From Chara braunii (Eukaryota > Streptophyta > Charophyceae > Charales > Characeae): a stretch of 64,000 nucleotides of DNA. Below, in pieces: positions 30,113 through 40,035 of this stretch (position 1 is its first letter; the number at the start of each line of letters is the position of its first letter). The DNA lies in the NCBI GenBank assembly GCA_003427395.1, contig BFEA01000194.1:688761-752760 (forward strand), written 5' to 3'. Below the pieces are notes generated by a model that did not search any database, was not told where the DNA came from, and was given only the letters and a program-made list of their open reading frames with translations. The position numbers and the translations under genes are program-made.

Positions 30113-30937
30113 TTAGACGAATGTCGTCGGGATTTTGTTCGAGAATACACGATTGTTTAGATCTATAGTCCCGAACGCACTGCGCATGCCATCTGCCTTA
30201 TGTGGCACGACATCAGCAGCTACGCCACCAGGCGACCTTGAGAAACAAGGCGCCGAAAACCAACAAGCTGATGTGTGTCTGCTCCCTCGTGTGTCAAGAA
30301 GGGTAGATTGAGGGTCGCATGAATGATTTTTGATCTTAATGATGCCTCTGGATATGTATGATTGATTGATATGTGGACTGACAAGCACCCTTCGATTGGG
30401 CGCCAGCTTCCCGTATCTCCCATCCCAATGCGACCTTTTCCCTATAGTGAGGAAAGGACACGTGTATGTGAGTGGGACGTACGAGAAGCCGTCGCACAAA
30501 TCGGCGGGCAGTATTACTTCCCTCCGGCCAACCGTTGTTATGGGTTCATGGACGCCGGATTTGTCATTATCGATACGCACTTTCCACCCTACTCGATATT
30601 GTTGCCATTTAACGAGCTGATCGTCATTCCGTGGACGGCCGTGACGCCCCATCGGCCCCGCACTCTGTGCACGGAGTGCCAGCGTTTCGATCGCTACGAA
30701 GCGAAGGGCTTCCACTACCGAATACGGAGTGAGGACGAGCATAACGAAAGAGCCACTCGGATGAGACCATCCACGTCGGACTTGGAACTGACCAGTGAAC
30801 GACGACGAGATCTGATACGAAAACGAGACATGTGAAGCGTGCCAAAGCCTTTCCGTTCTAAACGACGGGCTGTAGCTCGGTGGGAAGCCCGACTTTACTT
30901 TTTGGATTGAATTTGGATCTTTCTGTTTTCGCGCCAT
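30113..30937 (-). CDS. Antisense ORF inside the 3' LTR
   Basis: A 274-codon minus-strand frame from ATG at 30937 (MARKQKDPNSIQKV) ends at the same site as its left-LTR partner. It contains 25 more codons from the 75-base segment, including SFVMLVLTPYSVVEALRF. Predicted product is soluble and basic with no recognised domain. See the left copy for the argument that the frame is conserved. Confidence 0.35.
   Translation of the reverse strand: MARKQKDPNSIQKVKSGFPPSYSPSFRTERLWHASHVSFSYQISSSFTGQFQVRRGWSHPSGSFVMLVLTPYSVVEALRFVAIETLALRAQSAGPMGRHGRPRNDDQLVKWQQYRVGWKVRIDNDKSGVHEPITTVGRREVILPADLCDGFSYVPLTYTCPFLTIGKRSHWDGRYGKLAPNRRVLVSPHINQSYISRGIIKIKNHSCDPQSTLLDTRGSRHTSACWFSAPCFSRSPGGVAADVVPHKADGMRSAFGTIDLNNRVFSNKIPTTFV
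30362..30835 (+). CDS. Sense-strand ORF inside the 3' LTR
   Basis: A 157-codon plus-strand frame overlaps the antisense ORF. It includes GQYYFPPANRCYGFMDAGFV, HFPPYSILLPFNELIVIPW and PRTLCTECQRFDRYEAKGFH, and ends RRRDLIRKRDM. In the left LTR a one-base deletion breaks it. Only one of the two overlapping frames is likely real. The sense frame has protein-like composition but is less well conserved. Confidence 0.25.
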   Translation: MIDMWTDKHPSIGRQLPVSPIPMRPFPYSEERTRVCEWDVREAVAQIGGQYYFPPANRCYGFMDAGFVIIDTHFPPYSILLPFNELIVIPWTAVTPHRPRTLCTECQRFDRYEAKGFHYRIRSEDEHNERATRMRPSTSDLELTSERRRDLIRKRDM

Positions 30938-31142
30938 GTCCGCGCGCGCATTCCGCGACGCACGAAACTAATCGACTTGCTTCATCGGACCAACGCGGGG
31001 GATTTCAGTTCCATCTGTGTCCCCACACTCAATTTCCAAAAATCCTTGGCACACCCCTTCTTGCGGTTTTTTTGGGCCTCTTTTCTGCACAGCTAACACT
31101 CCGAACGGAAGACAGCACAGGGCGTGAGGTTGCGCATCACAT

Positions 31143-32743
31143 GGATGACGAGAGCGGAAGTGAGAGATTGGCGAAGATTCATTGACGACAACGTCTTCTG
31201 GGTAGCGGTGGTGGGAGTTCCCCTGGGGGAAATGGTGTTTCTACATACGCACGTGGAGCGAGCAATCGGGAAGATATTGAAGAGACATCAGCCTGAAGCG
31301 GACGAGGAAGATCCAAAATTAGTCAATATTCGCTTCGACATTGACTCTAGCTGCAGGGAGAACATGAAGGATAAGATTTGGGTAGAAACCCACCAAGGCG
31401 ATGATCTGGAGGTGAGATTGGCGAATGCAGAAACGAAGTGGTGTAGAAGGTGTCGAACTTTCTTTCACTAGGAGGACACATGTCGTAGACCTGAACGAAG
31501 GAACCAAGGGCGAAGTACCTCTGCTCGGCCACAAGCATCGACAAATTCAGGGGCGAGGGGATCGCGTCAGCCCTATCAAGGAGTGCTTAGACCGCCAGGA
31601 GCATCTACGTCACAAGCTGGAACCCAAGGGGTCAACTAAGCTGGAGCATCAAGCGCCCCAGGGGGCGCTACGGTACGGGCAAACCCGATCCTCTCTCCAG
31701 GTCAACCTCAAGGAACGGGTGGAAACTTTCCTTCAAATCAGGGCTCTATCAATCCGGCTGTCAACATGGTTTGGGCCTCATATTTCCAGAATCTACCGCC
31801 ACACCCCTTTCTTCAACAACAACAAGGTATGCCTCCACCTGATTCATCGGTGGGGGTAAGTTTGTCATTTGCGAACATGCACACGTTCATGCCATGGGGA
31901 TATGGCCAAGCTGGCTTTCCCCCACTGCCAGGGGGAGGAACTTCTCTATCCCCTCATAGGGGTGCCTCTCAATCGCAAAGTCGAGGTAGGGGAGAGTCCC
32001 CTAGCAAGCAGCGTCGAGTCAGCGGAGGGAGCGGGGTAGATATCTCGGTGGATGGCCTTCGTGCGGAAGCATCCGGAAGTTCCACAAAAGGTTATTTTCC
32101 TTCCGGTATTCGAACCTCATCTGGGGTAACAGGTAAGCGAAAAACAGGGTGGGGTCGGATGGAATCTCTGTCCAGAGGACAGAATTGCATCGAAACCAAA
32201 CTTATTCCAATCGTATGTACTGTCGTGAGGGAGGCCTTGTGGATAATCGCTTGGTGTGGTCCAGACAGTATCTTGACCTTTCTAAGTGTGTCCTGCCCGG
32301 AGTCACCCATGCCCCGTGCTGCTGAAACCCTTGCCCGGTCTCTTTTCCAAAACAAATTTGCTTTCCGTATTATCGAGGAAATTTCTATGCCTCATTTTAT
32401 CATTGATATCTCTTGTAACCGTGCTAAATTTTTCGCTCCACTCTTTGACGCATATTTCTTCCCTGACCAACTTGACCTCTTGGAGAAGGAAGGCCTTCGG
32501 CTTATCCCTTTTTCTTGGTTCTTGGAGGGCAAATGTGCTGACCTCCACAAGATCAGGATTACTCCGAACCTGACGGCAAAGTTTTTGCACGAGTTGAACT
32601 CCAAGTTGGGCAAGGAGAAGAAACTGGATGCCCCCCTTGTGAAGCGAGCTCTGATGGAACCATGGCCATCGGAAATCAACGCAGCTGGAAGCTCCTCCCA
32701 AATCCAAGTACCTGGGTCAACCTGGATGAATGGGCAGGCTTAG
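31143..32743 (+). pseudogene. LINE ORF1, C-terminal part with interrupted CCHC knuckle
   Basis: It resumes ORF1 after the gypsy element: RAEVRDWRRFIDDNVFWVAV, HVERAIGKILKRHQ and VNIRFDIDSSCRENMKDKIW. A zinc-knuckle pattern C-x2-C-x4-H-x4-C follows (CRRCRTFFH then EDTC), with a TAG stop inside the last spacer at about 31471. A Gln/Pro/Gly-rich region follows and a C-terminal domain (ILTFLSVSCPES, FAFRIIEEISMPHFIIDISC, LHELNSKLGKEKKLDAPLVK) ending at 32743. As in plant LINEs, this would be the RNA-binding partner of ORF2. Confidence 0.65.
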
Positions 32744-35700
32744 GGTCGCGACGTGGAATATTCGTGGATTGGGTGATTCGAATGGGAGGGATAAGAAAGG
32801 GCACCTAAAAAGTTGGATGCACGACCGCAAGATTGATATCCTCTGTTTACAGGAAACAAAATTGTCCGAGGAGAAAATTACGGAGTTGGGCCAATGGTGG
32901 GACGACCCTCAAATCTGGTCGCCGGCCAGAGGCTCTAATGGAGGTGTCTCCATTCTGATCCACAAAGGATTTGATGTTGAAATTTTTGATTTTTGTGCTG
33001 ACTTGTGGGGGAGGTGGGCTTGGGTTAAAATATGCGTTAATCAACAAGAATGGATAATTTTTACAGTCTATGCTCCCACAAGCGCTTTAGAGCGAGTAGT
33101 CTTTTTTTATGATATTCCTCTGTTTACCCCAGAAGGTGATAATTTGATTTTGACTGGTGATTAGAATACCACCTTGGACAGACCGGAGGCTGTCAGAGGT
33201 GGTAATGATGTCGTTAAGCTCACCGAGTTGATGTCTGATCTCGACCTGGTTGAACCATATAGCCTACTCTACCTTGGTGAGCCAGGATACACTTGGGTTT
33301 CTAATATTCACAAGGACAAAGGCAGTGTAAGGAGAAAACTGGATTTCTTTTTCCTTTTTCCCGAAACTTGGTATGCTACAGTGAACGTAGGAGAAATCTC
33401 AAATCCCATCTCGGACCATAAGCCCCTGCTCGCGTCCTTCACTGTCCAAGGGATCGAGCGAGGTCCATGATATTTCCGTGTAAATACACGGATTCTGAAA
33501 GACCCAGGTATCATTGATTGGATGCACCGTTTTTTGTCAGATTGGAAGAACACGATCAACTCTTTCGACTTTAAGGCAGCGTGGTGGGAATCTGGCTCAC
33601 GGATTTTTTCGAAACACTTGAGTATTTTCTTAAGAATTTTTACAGCTAAGAATAGGCAATATGAAGACAGTCTGAGGAAAAAAGTGGAATATGCAGAACT
33701 CCGCATGGGTTTACACCCCATATCGAACCTGGTATGGAGTAATAAAAGGAAAAAACTGATGGCAAATTGGGACTTGTTCCAACAGGAGTAGTCAGACGCC
33801 TGGGCAGAACGCCTCAAAGTCAAGGGCATAGTGGTTTATGACCGCATGACCAGTGAATCCTTTCAAAAGCTACTGCGCAAACGCCTGTCCCAACCCATGA
33901 GTGAGTTAATGCACCCCTTTGATCATGGCCAACCTCTGGCCCAAGACTGCTCACAGTTGACCTCATATGTGGCTCTGTATTATCAAAATATTCTTACAAC
34001 CAGGAGGTCGGATGAAGACATCACTAATGATCTGTCAGAAGGCTCTAACCATTGGGCCCTATTTAAAGTCAGACTGCCTGACCATGGCAGACTTGACATG
34101 GACCGATCGATAACCTCAGAAGAGGCAGGGGAAGCTCTCCGTTCAATGGCACATGGCAAAGCACCAGGAGACGATGGTCTCCCAGTGGAGGTCTACCTGG
34201 TAATTTGGGATTCGATTAAGGAGGAGTTGTTGGACTTATATAACCAGGTACTCATGGGAGGCGAATTATCAAAGGGCATGCGAAACCGAATAATATCATT
34301 ATTATATAAGAAAGGGGACCGTTTAGAGATTAGGAACTGGAGACCTATTTCTATACTTAACGTTTCGTATATGTTGCTAGCTAAAGTTTTGGCCCGTCGG
34401 CTGGGTAGGTATTTACCTCCCCTAGTCAACAAAGATCAAGCGGCCTTTGTACAAGGCCGGCCAATCTTTGATAACATCGTGACGGCAATTGAAGCCCTGG
34501 AGTTAGTGGGAAGTACTGATGCCAATACCTCGATCCTGATGCTTGATTTAGAAAAAAATATGCGATCGGGTAAACTGGACATATGTACTTACCACGTTAA
34601 GGCATGTCGGATTTGGGGAAAATCTGTGTAATTCAGTAGTTGCCCTCTACTCTCTCTCCACAGCATCAGTAATGGTAAATGGTCATCTTTCTGACTCCTT
34701 TGCCCTAACTAGATCTTTGAGACAGGGTTGTTCCCTGGCTCCTTTGCTTTTCGTGCTTCAAATAGCCTCGCCGTGCTAGCTCGCTGGATTACTCAGGCGA
34801 TTATATCTCCTAAGGCAGCCCACTGGATTTCCATGGCTGAAATTATCTTGGCAACGGAATGGAACCTCGTGAGACCTTCGGATGTATGAACATGTTTATT
34901 ACTCCCCTCCTATCAGAACAGATTAATCCGCTCTGACTTGTGGAAAACTATTGTACGAGCCTGAAAAAATGTACAGCCAAATTCGTGGTTACAACCAGCT
35001 ACAAAAGCTGAAATCTTGCTGCAACCTTTGTTCGAAAACTCGTTTATCAGGAGATCAGACAACAGCTGGTTTGGAGCAGACTCAACAAATGTTAGCTTTG
35101 GTCACAGTTTGATTGAGAAAGGAGTACTAAGGATAACTGATATTTGGAATGATCTTGATAATAGATGGCTATCACCATCGGAACTCAGAACTCGACTGGG
35201 GGCGGTGCGGCATATTGAGGAACGTAGGGAAGACCTAATCAACAAGGTACCATATCAATGGAAATTTCTCTTAAGCCCGGGTGGGGTTGACCCTTCCGGG
35301 ACTTGGTATATTAGCCAGGATCCAACCATTATAAATTCATTTTCGAAACTGGAGCACATTGATTGTGAGGGAAAGAGATCCTTCCAACTGCGGTCTGGAA
35401 TGCAAAAAGATTGCCCTGGTCAGTTGATAGTACAGGAAGATGCTACCCCCCCCCCCCCCTTTCCGCAGGCCTGACCCAGATCCGAGTGTGGGAATGTTGT
35501 GATGAGGATGAAAATTGGACCTGTAATGTATATGCTCATGGCCTTCCACTTTCTAGCCTTCGTTTAAATCCTGAACTGTGGGGCTGGAAAGGGGAGGGCC
35601 CAAAAGGGGAAGATCTCCCCCTCTCATCGTACTTTGCAGACTTGGGATATAAGCTTCAGACCCCGACTCGTACTCCTCTCAATGTAGCCACGACCAGGTG

Positions 35701-36169
35701 GTGTCAAGTTCTGGACTGTGATTATTTCACAGTCGAGAAAACGTTGATCCAATGCTGGGAACAGTTGGCAAAGGCTCTAAATCCAAGGTTGGCAGCCAAC
35801 TTATGGCTGCTCTCCTTACTGGCCACTCAATGGGCAGTAAACCTAGTGCAGTGTGGAATGAATGTGGAAATGACATGCAAAAGATGTAGCTGGGCTTATG
35901 AATCTACCCCTCATTTGTGGTATGATTGCCCAACCTCCAAGCGGATTTGCGATTGGTGGCAGAACTTCTGGTCCAAACTCACTGATAATTGTTTAGATTG
36001 GAACCGCATCTGGGTACTGTTGGGTGGAATTCCGGACTCATTGAATCCCAAACAAGGATGGGGTTACACCGGTCAAGCGATTCGTGCTATTGGCTGTGAG
36101 GTCATTTGGAAAGAGAGAAATCTACGAATATTCGACAACAAGAAGATGGCAAACAAGGAGATTAGATGA
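32730..36169 (+). pseudogene. LINE ORF2: APE endonuclease, reverse transcriptase, zinc-binding end
   Basis: It starts at ATG 32730, overlapping ORF1 by 14 bases. The endonuclease is clear: RVATWNIRGLG, ILCLQETKLSE, GGVSILIH, FTVYAPTS and SDHKPLLASF. Its GDxN motif has a stop (TGD*N at 33162). The RT has GKAPGDDGLPVEVY, NWRPISILNVSY, LARRLG, DQAAFVQGRPIFDNI and LMLDLEK. After that the frame breaks, and the LRQGCSLAPLLF segment (near 34720) is followed by a deletion that removes the YADD catalytic box. The C-terminal end (CWEQLAKALNPRLAANLWLL, CKRCSWAYESTPHLWYDCP) matches zf-RVT domains of plant LINEs. Stops and frame changes recur throughout. Confidence 0.85.
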
Positions 36170-36868
36170 ATGTTTAAAACGTTATTAAGAAGGACTATTC
36201 AGGCAGATTGGGTGAGAAAGGGACGGGGTCGTTCGACAAAGTTGTTCGAGGACACCTGGGGCAGAGAATGCAAGTTGGTGAAATTGGAATTAGGGAAGTT
36301 AGTGTGGGATAGTTGGTTTTGTAAGATCTGAACCTGGGTTGCTCGGTTCCCTAAATCCGCAGGAGGATGGCGGTCAGTTTGAGAGTAAAGGCGGGAGCAC
36401 TACACCGGTTTTCGTGAGTCCTCAAGGGGTCCACCCATCGATGTTAGACGAAGTTCCTGGTTATTTGGAGTAGGGTAGATTGGTGGGTAGGATAATTCGG
36501 TTCTTGGGAGACTTTCCGGGTTGTGGTATTGGATCCATCCGTCGTCGTTAGACGGAGTATTTGTTAGTTAGCAGTAGGCTAGTTTTGGTGGATAGGATAG
36601 TCTTTGCCAGTTTGGTTCTGTTTTGGTTTGTGAGGCTTTGGCGGTTTGATGCTTTTGTTTGTTTTCCTCTAGGAGCAGGGTAGCAGGCACATGCTTATAT
36701 TTGGTCATTTTGTTCGTTGATTTTCCCAGGCTCCTTAATTGTTTGGTTAAAGAGGTACTCGAGCAAGTGCTCGTAAGCGAAACTGGGTAATGCTCCCAGG
36801 GTTACTCCGGGTTGAATTGTGAGGTCCTCTGCCTCAAATTTTACTTGGTATAATGAGAAGCGACAATT
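36170..36868 (+). other. LINE 3' UTR with hairpin near the tail
   Basis: Non-coding LINE tail. It contains two imperfect 100-base units around GTTAGACG (about 36430 and 36545). At 36783-36799 there is a hairpin CTGGG-TAATGCT-CCCAG, and a GAGCA/TGCTC stem lies just before it. The hairpin motif recurs in two short retroposon-like units at 38626 and 40056. Confidence 0.6.
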
Positions 36869-37184
36869 AAAAAAAAAAAAAAAAAAAATGTCGAAAGCAC
36901 TTCGACAATCGTCAGAAAAGTGGTTTCAAGATGGGTGTTGAACGGCCCGCCTGCAGCGGGTCGAGACATCACGGAGACAAGGTGTTGAAGGATGTGTTGA
37001 TTTCGACATCTATGCCTCAAGCTCCCGTGTCTACTTCTTCTTTTTTTTTGTTTTTTTTCCCTTTTCTAAAAACGAAACTACGGTGTGACGAAGGCGGCCA
37101 TTGTGTCGAAACGGTGAATGTCGAAAATGGTCTGACAGTTGTCGAATATTTCACCGTTTTGACACTGGTGTGGCGAGGCCCTAA

Positions 37185-37584
37185 GGGGGCCTCGCCACAC
37201 CAATGTCGAAACTACAGTTTTTGACATTTTTCTTCGCCACACAGACTGTCGAAGAAAAAATGTCGAAACCAGTTCGACATTTGTCAGAGGACAACCTTCG
37301 ACATGGGTGTCGAATGGCCCGCCTGCAGCGGGTCGAGTTTCGACATCATGGAGACGAGGTGTTGAAGGATGTGTTGATTTCGACATCTATGCCTCAAGCT
37401 CCCGTGTCTTCTTCTTCTTCTTTTTTGTTTTTTTTTTCCTTCTTTTTTTTTGTTTTTTTTTCAGTTTTCTAAAAATGAAACCATGGTGTGGCGAAGGCGG
37501 CCATTGTGTCGAAACAGTGAATGTCGAAAATGGTCTGACAGTTGTCGAATATTTCACTGTTTCGACACTGGTGTGGCGAGGCCC
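37185..37584. mobile_element. MITE family 1, intact copy
   Basis: A 400-bp element with termini GGGCCTCGCCACACCAATGT and CACTGGTGTGGCGAGGCCC, flanked on both sides by TAA (37182-37184, 37585-37587); the left TAA is shared with the split neighbour. The terminal repeats extend into subterminal CGCCACACAG / CTGTTTCGAC motifs. No coding capacity, so a non-autonomous DNA transposon. Confidence 0.9.
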
Positions 37585-37589
37585 TAAGG

Positions 37590-37671
37590 CAAATTGTCCA
37601 GGGGATGCTGTCCAGTTTATTCTGATAGTCATCGATTTTTTTTGCCTTTCGACAGTGGTGTGGCGAGGCCC
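37590..37671. mobile_element. MITE family 1, 3'-end fragment
   Basis: Only the 3' terminus CGACAGTGGTGTGGCGAGGC(CC) remains, followed by TAA (37672-37674). Confidence 0.6.
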
Positions 37672-37705
37672 TAAGGGCCTAGTTGCACTACTCTCCATAA
37701 GCCAA

Positions 37706-38204
37706 GGGCCTCGCCACACCACTCTTGAATCTCAAAAATTCGAGAGTTGGGCACCGCCACACAACCTCCCCCAAAAAGAACCCTCGGATCGCTTTGAGAG
37801 CTGTCAGAACGCCGGTTTCAAGGGCCTTCTCGAAACGATGTTTGAGCCCAGATTGCAGCTTCGGGGTTTTCGTGATACCGCCTGTCGGTGCTCGAGTTCG
37901 TGGTCCATTTCAAGAGTTCTCAGACCATTTTTTCTGATGGTTGCGCCATCGTTTCGACGGTAGTGCGCCCAAGGAGAAAAACGCAATCTCTAAAGCAACT
38001 CTCGAAAACGTGCCTTCTTCGAGAGGCGGAAGGTAGCGGACACGCTTCCAATTCGAGAGTTGGCTCCGCCACACAGCACTACCAAATCGGGCCGCGGAGA
38101 GTGTGCTATGTGGCGAAGGACCTTTTTCTATCGAAAACCGCCCTCTCGAAAAGTTCTACAACCCTCGAATTTTTTCGAGATTCGATAGTGGTGTGGCGAG
38201 GCCC
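37706..38204. mobile_element. MITE family 1, divergent intact copy
   Basis: A 499-bp element with the same 16-base termini but a different interior (CTCTTGAA and TCGAGAG instead of TGTCGAAA). Flanked by CAA on both sides (37703-37705, 38205-38207), again a 3-bp target duplication. Confidence 0.85.
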
Positions 38205-38250
38205 CAAGTTTGGCGAGTAGGCGCCTGGTTGCACTTACTCGCCAAACTTG
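38205..38250. repeat. Perfect 15-bp inverted repeat
   Basis: CAAGTTTGGCGAGTA at 38205-38219 and its exact complement at 38236-38250, with a 16-base loop. It abuts the right end of the preceding MITE. Confidence 0.85.
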
Positions 38251-38403
38251 GCGAATGCAAAATGTGTCAGGCCGCTCACCACACCGTCAACACAAGCTGT
38301 GGAGAGTGAATTCGGTTTCCCCACCTGTGCACGGCGGTTTGTGGAGGGTGGTCCTTGGACCTCTCCACAAAACAACTTTCTGGAGAGTGCAGGGCTTCAC
38401 GAG

Positions 38404-38436
<33 letters not shown>

Positions 38437-38460
38437 CACCACTACCTTCCCCAGTGTTGA
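38404..38460 (-). repeat. T tract followed by TTTAAACCACCACTACC
   Basis: A 28-T run ends directly in TTTAAACCACCACTACC, the terminal motif of MITE family 2 (see 47427 and 47951). It is probably one end of such an element or a retroposed copy; no partner end is seen. Confidence 0.35.
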
Positions 38461-38507
38461 TACACAATACTAATGGCATTGGGAGGTAGAAGATGTCGTG
38501 GGAGATC

Positions 38508-38660
38508 TTTTTTTTTTTTTTTTTTTTTTTTTTGGGACAAATGCTCCAGTCTATTCATGGGAAGGAACATGTGCAGGGAACCGGGCCCAACGTCCCATAT
38601 AAAATTATAGAAAAGATTTGAAATACCAGGGCCATTACCTGGCTTCGACTAGTAACAATC
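38508..38660 (-). mobile_element. Short poly(A) retroposon, TAATGGC hairpin followed by GCTGG-type head (copy 5)
   Basis: Minus strand: CAGATTGTTACTAGTCGAAG, hairpin CCAGG-TAATGGC-CCTGG (38642-38626), then GGGACGTTGGGCCCGGTTCC, a body with GAATAGACTGGAGC, and a 26-A tail (38533-38508). It joins on one strand two hairpin motifs seen separately elsewhere. Confidence 0.6.
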
Positions 38661-38850
38661 TGAGAACTATGAAAACAAGTTCAGGAAAATTTAGGAAAAC
38701 ATGGATAACTGCTAACCTATTGCTAGGCTCTCAAGCAGCACTTGCTAAGTCAAAACGCAAAGCCACAGAGTTCCTTTGAATGCTCAGAACCTCTGGAATC
38801 CCCAACAAAACATTCTAAAATTCTCTAACACTGTCTTATTCCCTGTCGAG

Positions 38851-39060
38851 CTCTCCCAGGCCTCATGCCCCCACCCTGCTAGGTTACAGGGCAACACAAC
38901 TCACCCCAGCTCCGGCCAGCGTCGTACCGACAACAACCCTTGGTTTTCCTTTGGGATGCCTGGCGCAAGGCATCCCCAGATCTCTCTACCAGGCCTCATG
39001 CTCCTGCTATCAACAGGTTACAGGGCACTCCCCCAGCTCCGGCCAGCGTCGTTCTGGCAT
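38851..39060. repeat. Two copies of a GGTTACAGGGC...GCTCCGGCCAGCGTCG repeat
   Basis: The phrase CAGATCTCTCTACCAGGCCT, then CATGC, GGTTACAGGG and CCAGCTCCGGCCAGCGTCG, occurs at 38851-38924 and 38971-39060. It occurs again in decayed copies at 42771-42858 and 43321-43410, so it is a dispersed or locally duplicated family of unknown nature. Confidence 0.7.
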
Positions 39061-39954
39061 AAAAAAACCGCAAATCCATGAATAGAACAACATTAAAGAA
39101 ACCTTAAAATTCCAGTTACATCTCACAGGTCACGGGTTCGAGCTTGGTCACAGACTTTGGGGGGGTCTGTCCAGTCTGGCCCGTTATACATGGTATTCTC
39201 AACACACATATAGTGCTGACATATGGCCTTCGGCCCCATATATGATTCATACTGCCTTCGGTTATACAACTGGCTTCTGGATATATACACATACATCATA
39301 AATAGCCTAGATCCATGGCTTCCTGAGCATATACATATGGCCTAAGGGCTTACATGCATCTACAGTTGACTGGGGGAGGGGTAGAATAGACTTGACTTAG
39401 ACTCTAGGGTATAGAATATGGTAGTTACCCCAGCAGGTCTGAGTTCCACCTAGCCAAGATAGGGGCAAGCTAGGGGAAGGACGGTAGGACTGTCAGTCTG
39501 AGTTCCGCCTGGCCTTGGGTAAGTTAGGGGAAGGACGGTAGGCTGTCTGGCTGGGGTACTGACTGCTAGTTAGCTGTTCCCGAAAATAAAACCCAGGGGT
39601 CTATGATCTCTACAATAAGGATACGAGGTCGGTAGAATATAGTGGTGCCTAGCGTTCGAAGTTCCCGTACAGCGAGGCCTGTCCGATTTCGCTTCCACTG
39701 GGGTTGGGGTAATAGCTAGCCTTGGTGCCCATCACTACTGTCTGGTCCAAGTCACCCACCTAGCGGTTGGGTGATGGTCCTGAGTGGGTTACAATGAGGT
39801 AAGATAGTTGGGTTAGGGGGTAAGCTGGGAGTATTGACGAGTGGTAGGGTGGGAGGTGACCTCGTATCTTAGGACTGCGAAGGCTCATCGCTCCCTGTGA
39901 TCCCTGTGTGCCTAGTAATTAGCCTCTACAACATCCTGGACTTCTTTTCTTTAC

Positions 39955-39985
<31 letters not shown>

Positions 39986-40035
39986 CTTAAAATGAATTGC
40001 AAGAAGTGCCCAGAATACTGAGGCATGCTCTAGAC
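39061..40035. other. Intergenic DNA with an A tract
   Basis: No gene recognised. A short near-repeat TAGGGGAAGGACGGTAGG occurs at about 39471 and 39529. A 27-A run is at 39956-39982. Confidence 0.4.

Larger units (their letters stand above)
17461..31142 (+). mobile_element. Long-LTR Ty3/gypsy retrotransposon inserted in the LINE
   Basis: Direct 2.5-2.65-kb LTRs bound an 8.5-kb interior with gag, protease, RT, RNase H and integrase in gypsy order. GGATG flanks both ends (17456-17460 and 31143-31147), a 5-bp target duplication, and removing the element restores the LINE ORF1 frame. Termini are TG (17461) and CA or CAT (31141/31142). A primer-binding site resembling the initiator tRNA-Met type follows the left LTR. 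Additional ORFs lie between RNase H and integrase, after integrase, and antisense in the LTRs. In-frame stops and frameshifts in most domains show it cannot act alone. One 265-base gap and one N (25500) lie inside. Confidence 0.9.
28493..31142 (+). repeat. 3' LTR of the gypsy element
   Basis: Second copy of the LTR, TGACGAACC to GCGCATCACA(T), with TATAAAA at 29398-29404. It keeps the 75-base segment missing from the left LTR near 30687-30762. Flanked on the right by the target duplicate GGATG. Confidence 0.9.
16663..36888 (+). mobile_element. Full-length APE-type LINE, interrupted by a gypsy element
   Basis: The LINE occupies 16663-17460 and 31143-36888, about 6.5 kb when the gypsy insert is ignored. 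It has a 5' leader, ORF1, ORF2 (endonuclease, reverse transcriptase, zinc-binding end), a 0.7-kb 3' UTR and a 20-A tail (36869-36888). ORF1 and ORF2 overlap by 14 bases (32730-32743). The 5' end is placed by comparing the split MITE with its intact sister; the repeated AAAATGTC at both junctions is the target-site duplication, and its left limit is hidden by the A tail. Multiple stops and lost RT motifs show it is dead. Confidence 0.85.
16584..37181. mobile_element. MITE family 1, copy split by a LINE (halves 16584-16662 and 36889-37181)
   Basis: The left half starts GGGCCTCGCCACACCAATGC and runs to GAAGAAAAAATGTC. The right half resumes with TGTCGAAAGCACTTCGAC and ends TGGTGTGGCGAGGCCC. Joined, the two match the intact neighbour at 37185-37584 across the whole length. 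TAA flanks both outer ends (16581-16583 and 37182-37184), a 3-bp target duplication as in PIF/Harbinger-type MITEs. The LINE that splits it duplicated the bases around AAAATGTC. Confidence 0.85.

Noticed and set aside
28488-31142. Right LTR as an independent element with a 12-bp target duplication TGCGCATCACAT
   Set aside because: The GGATG duplication and restored LINE frame show that the whole 17461-31142 unit inserted; the 12-bp match is treated as a separate oddity.
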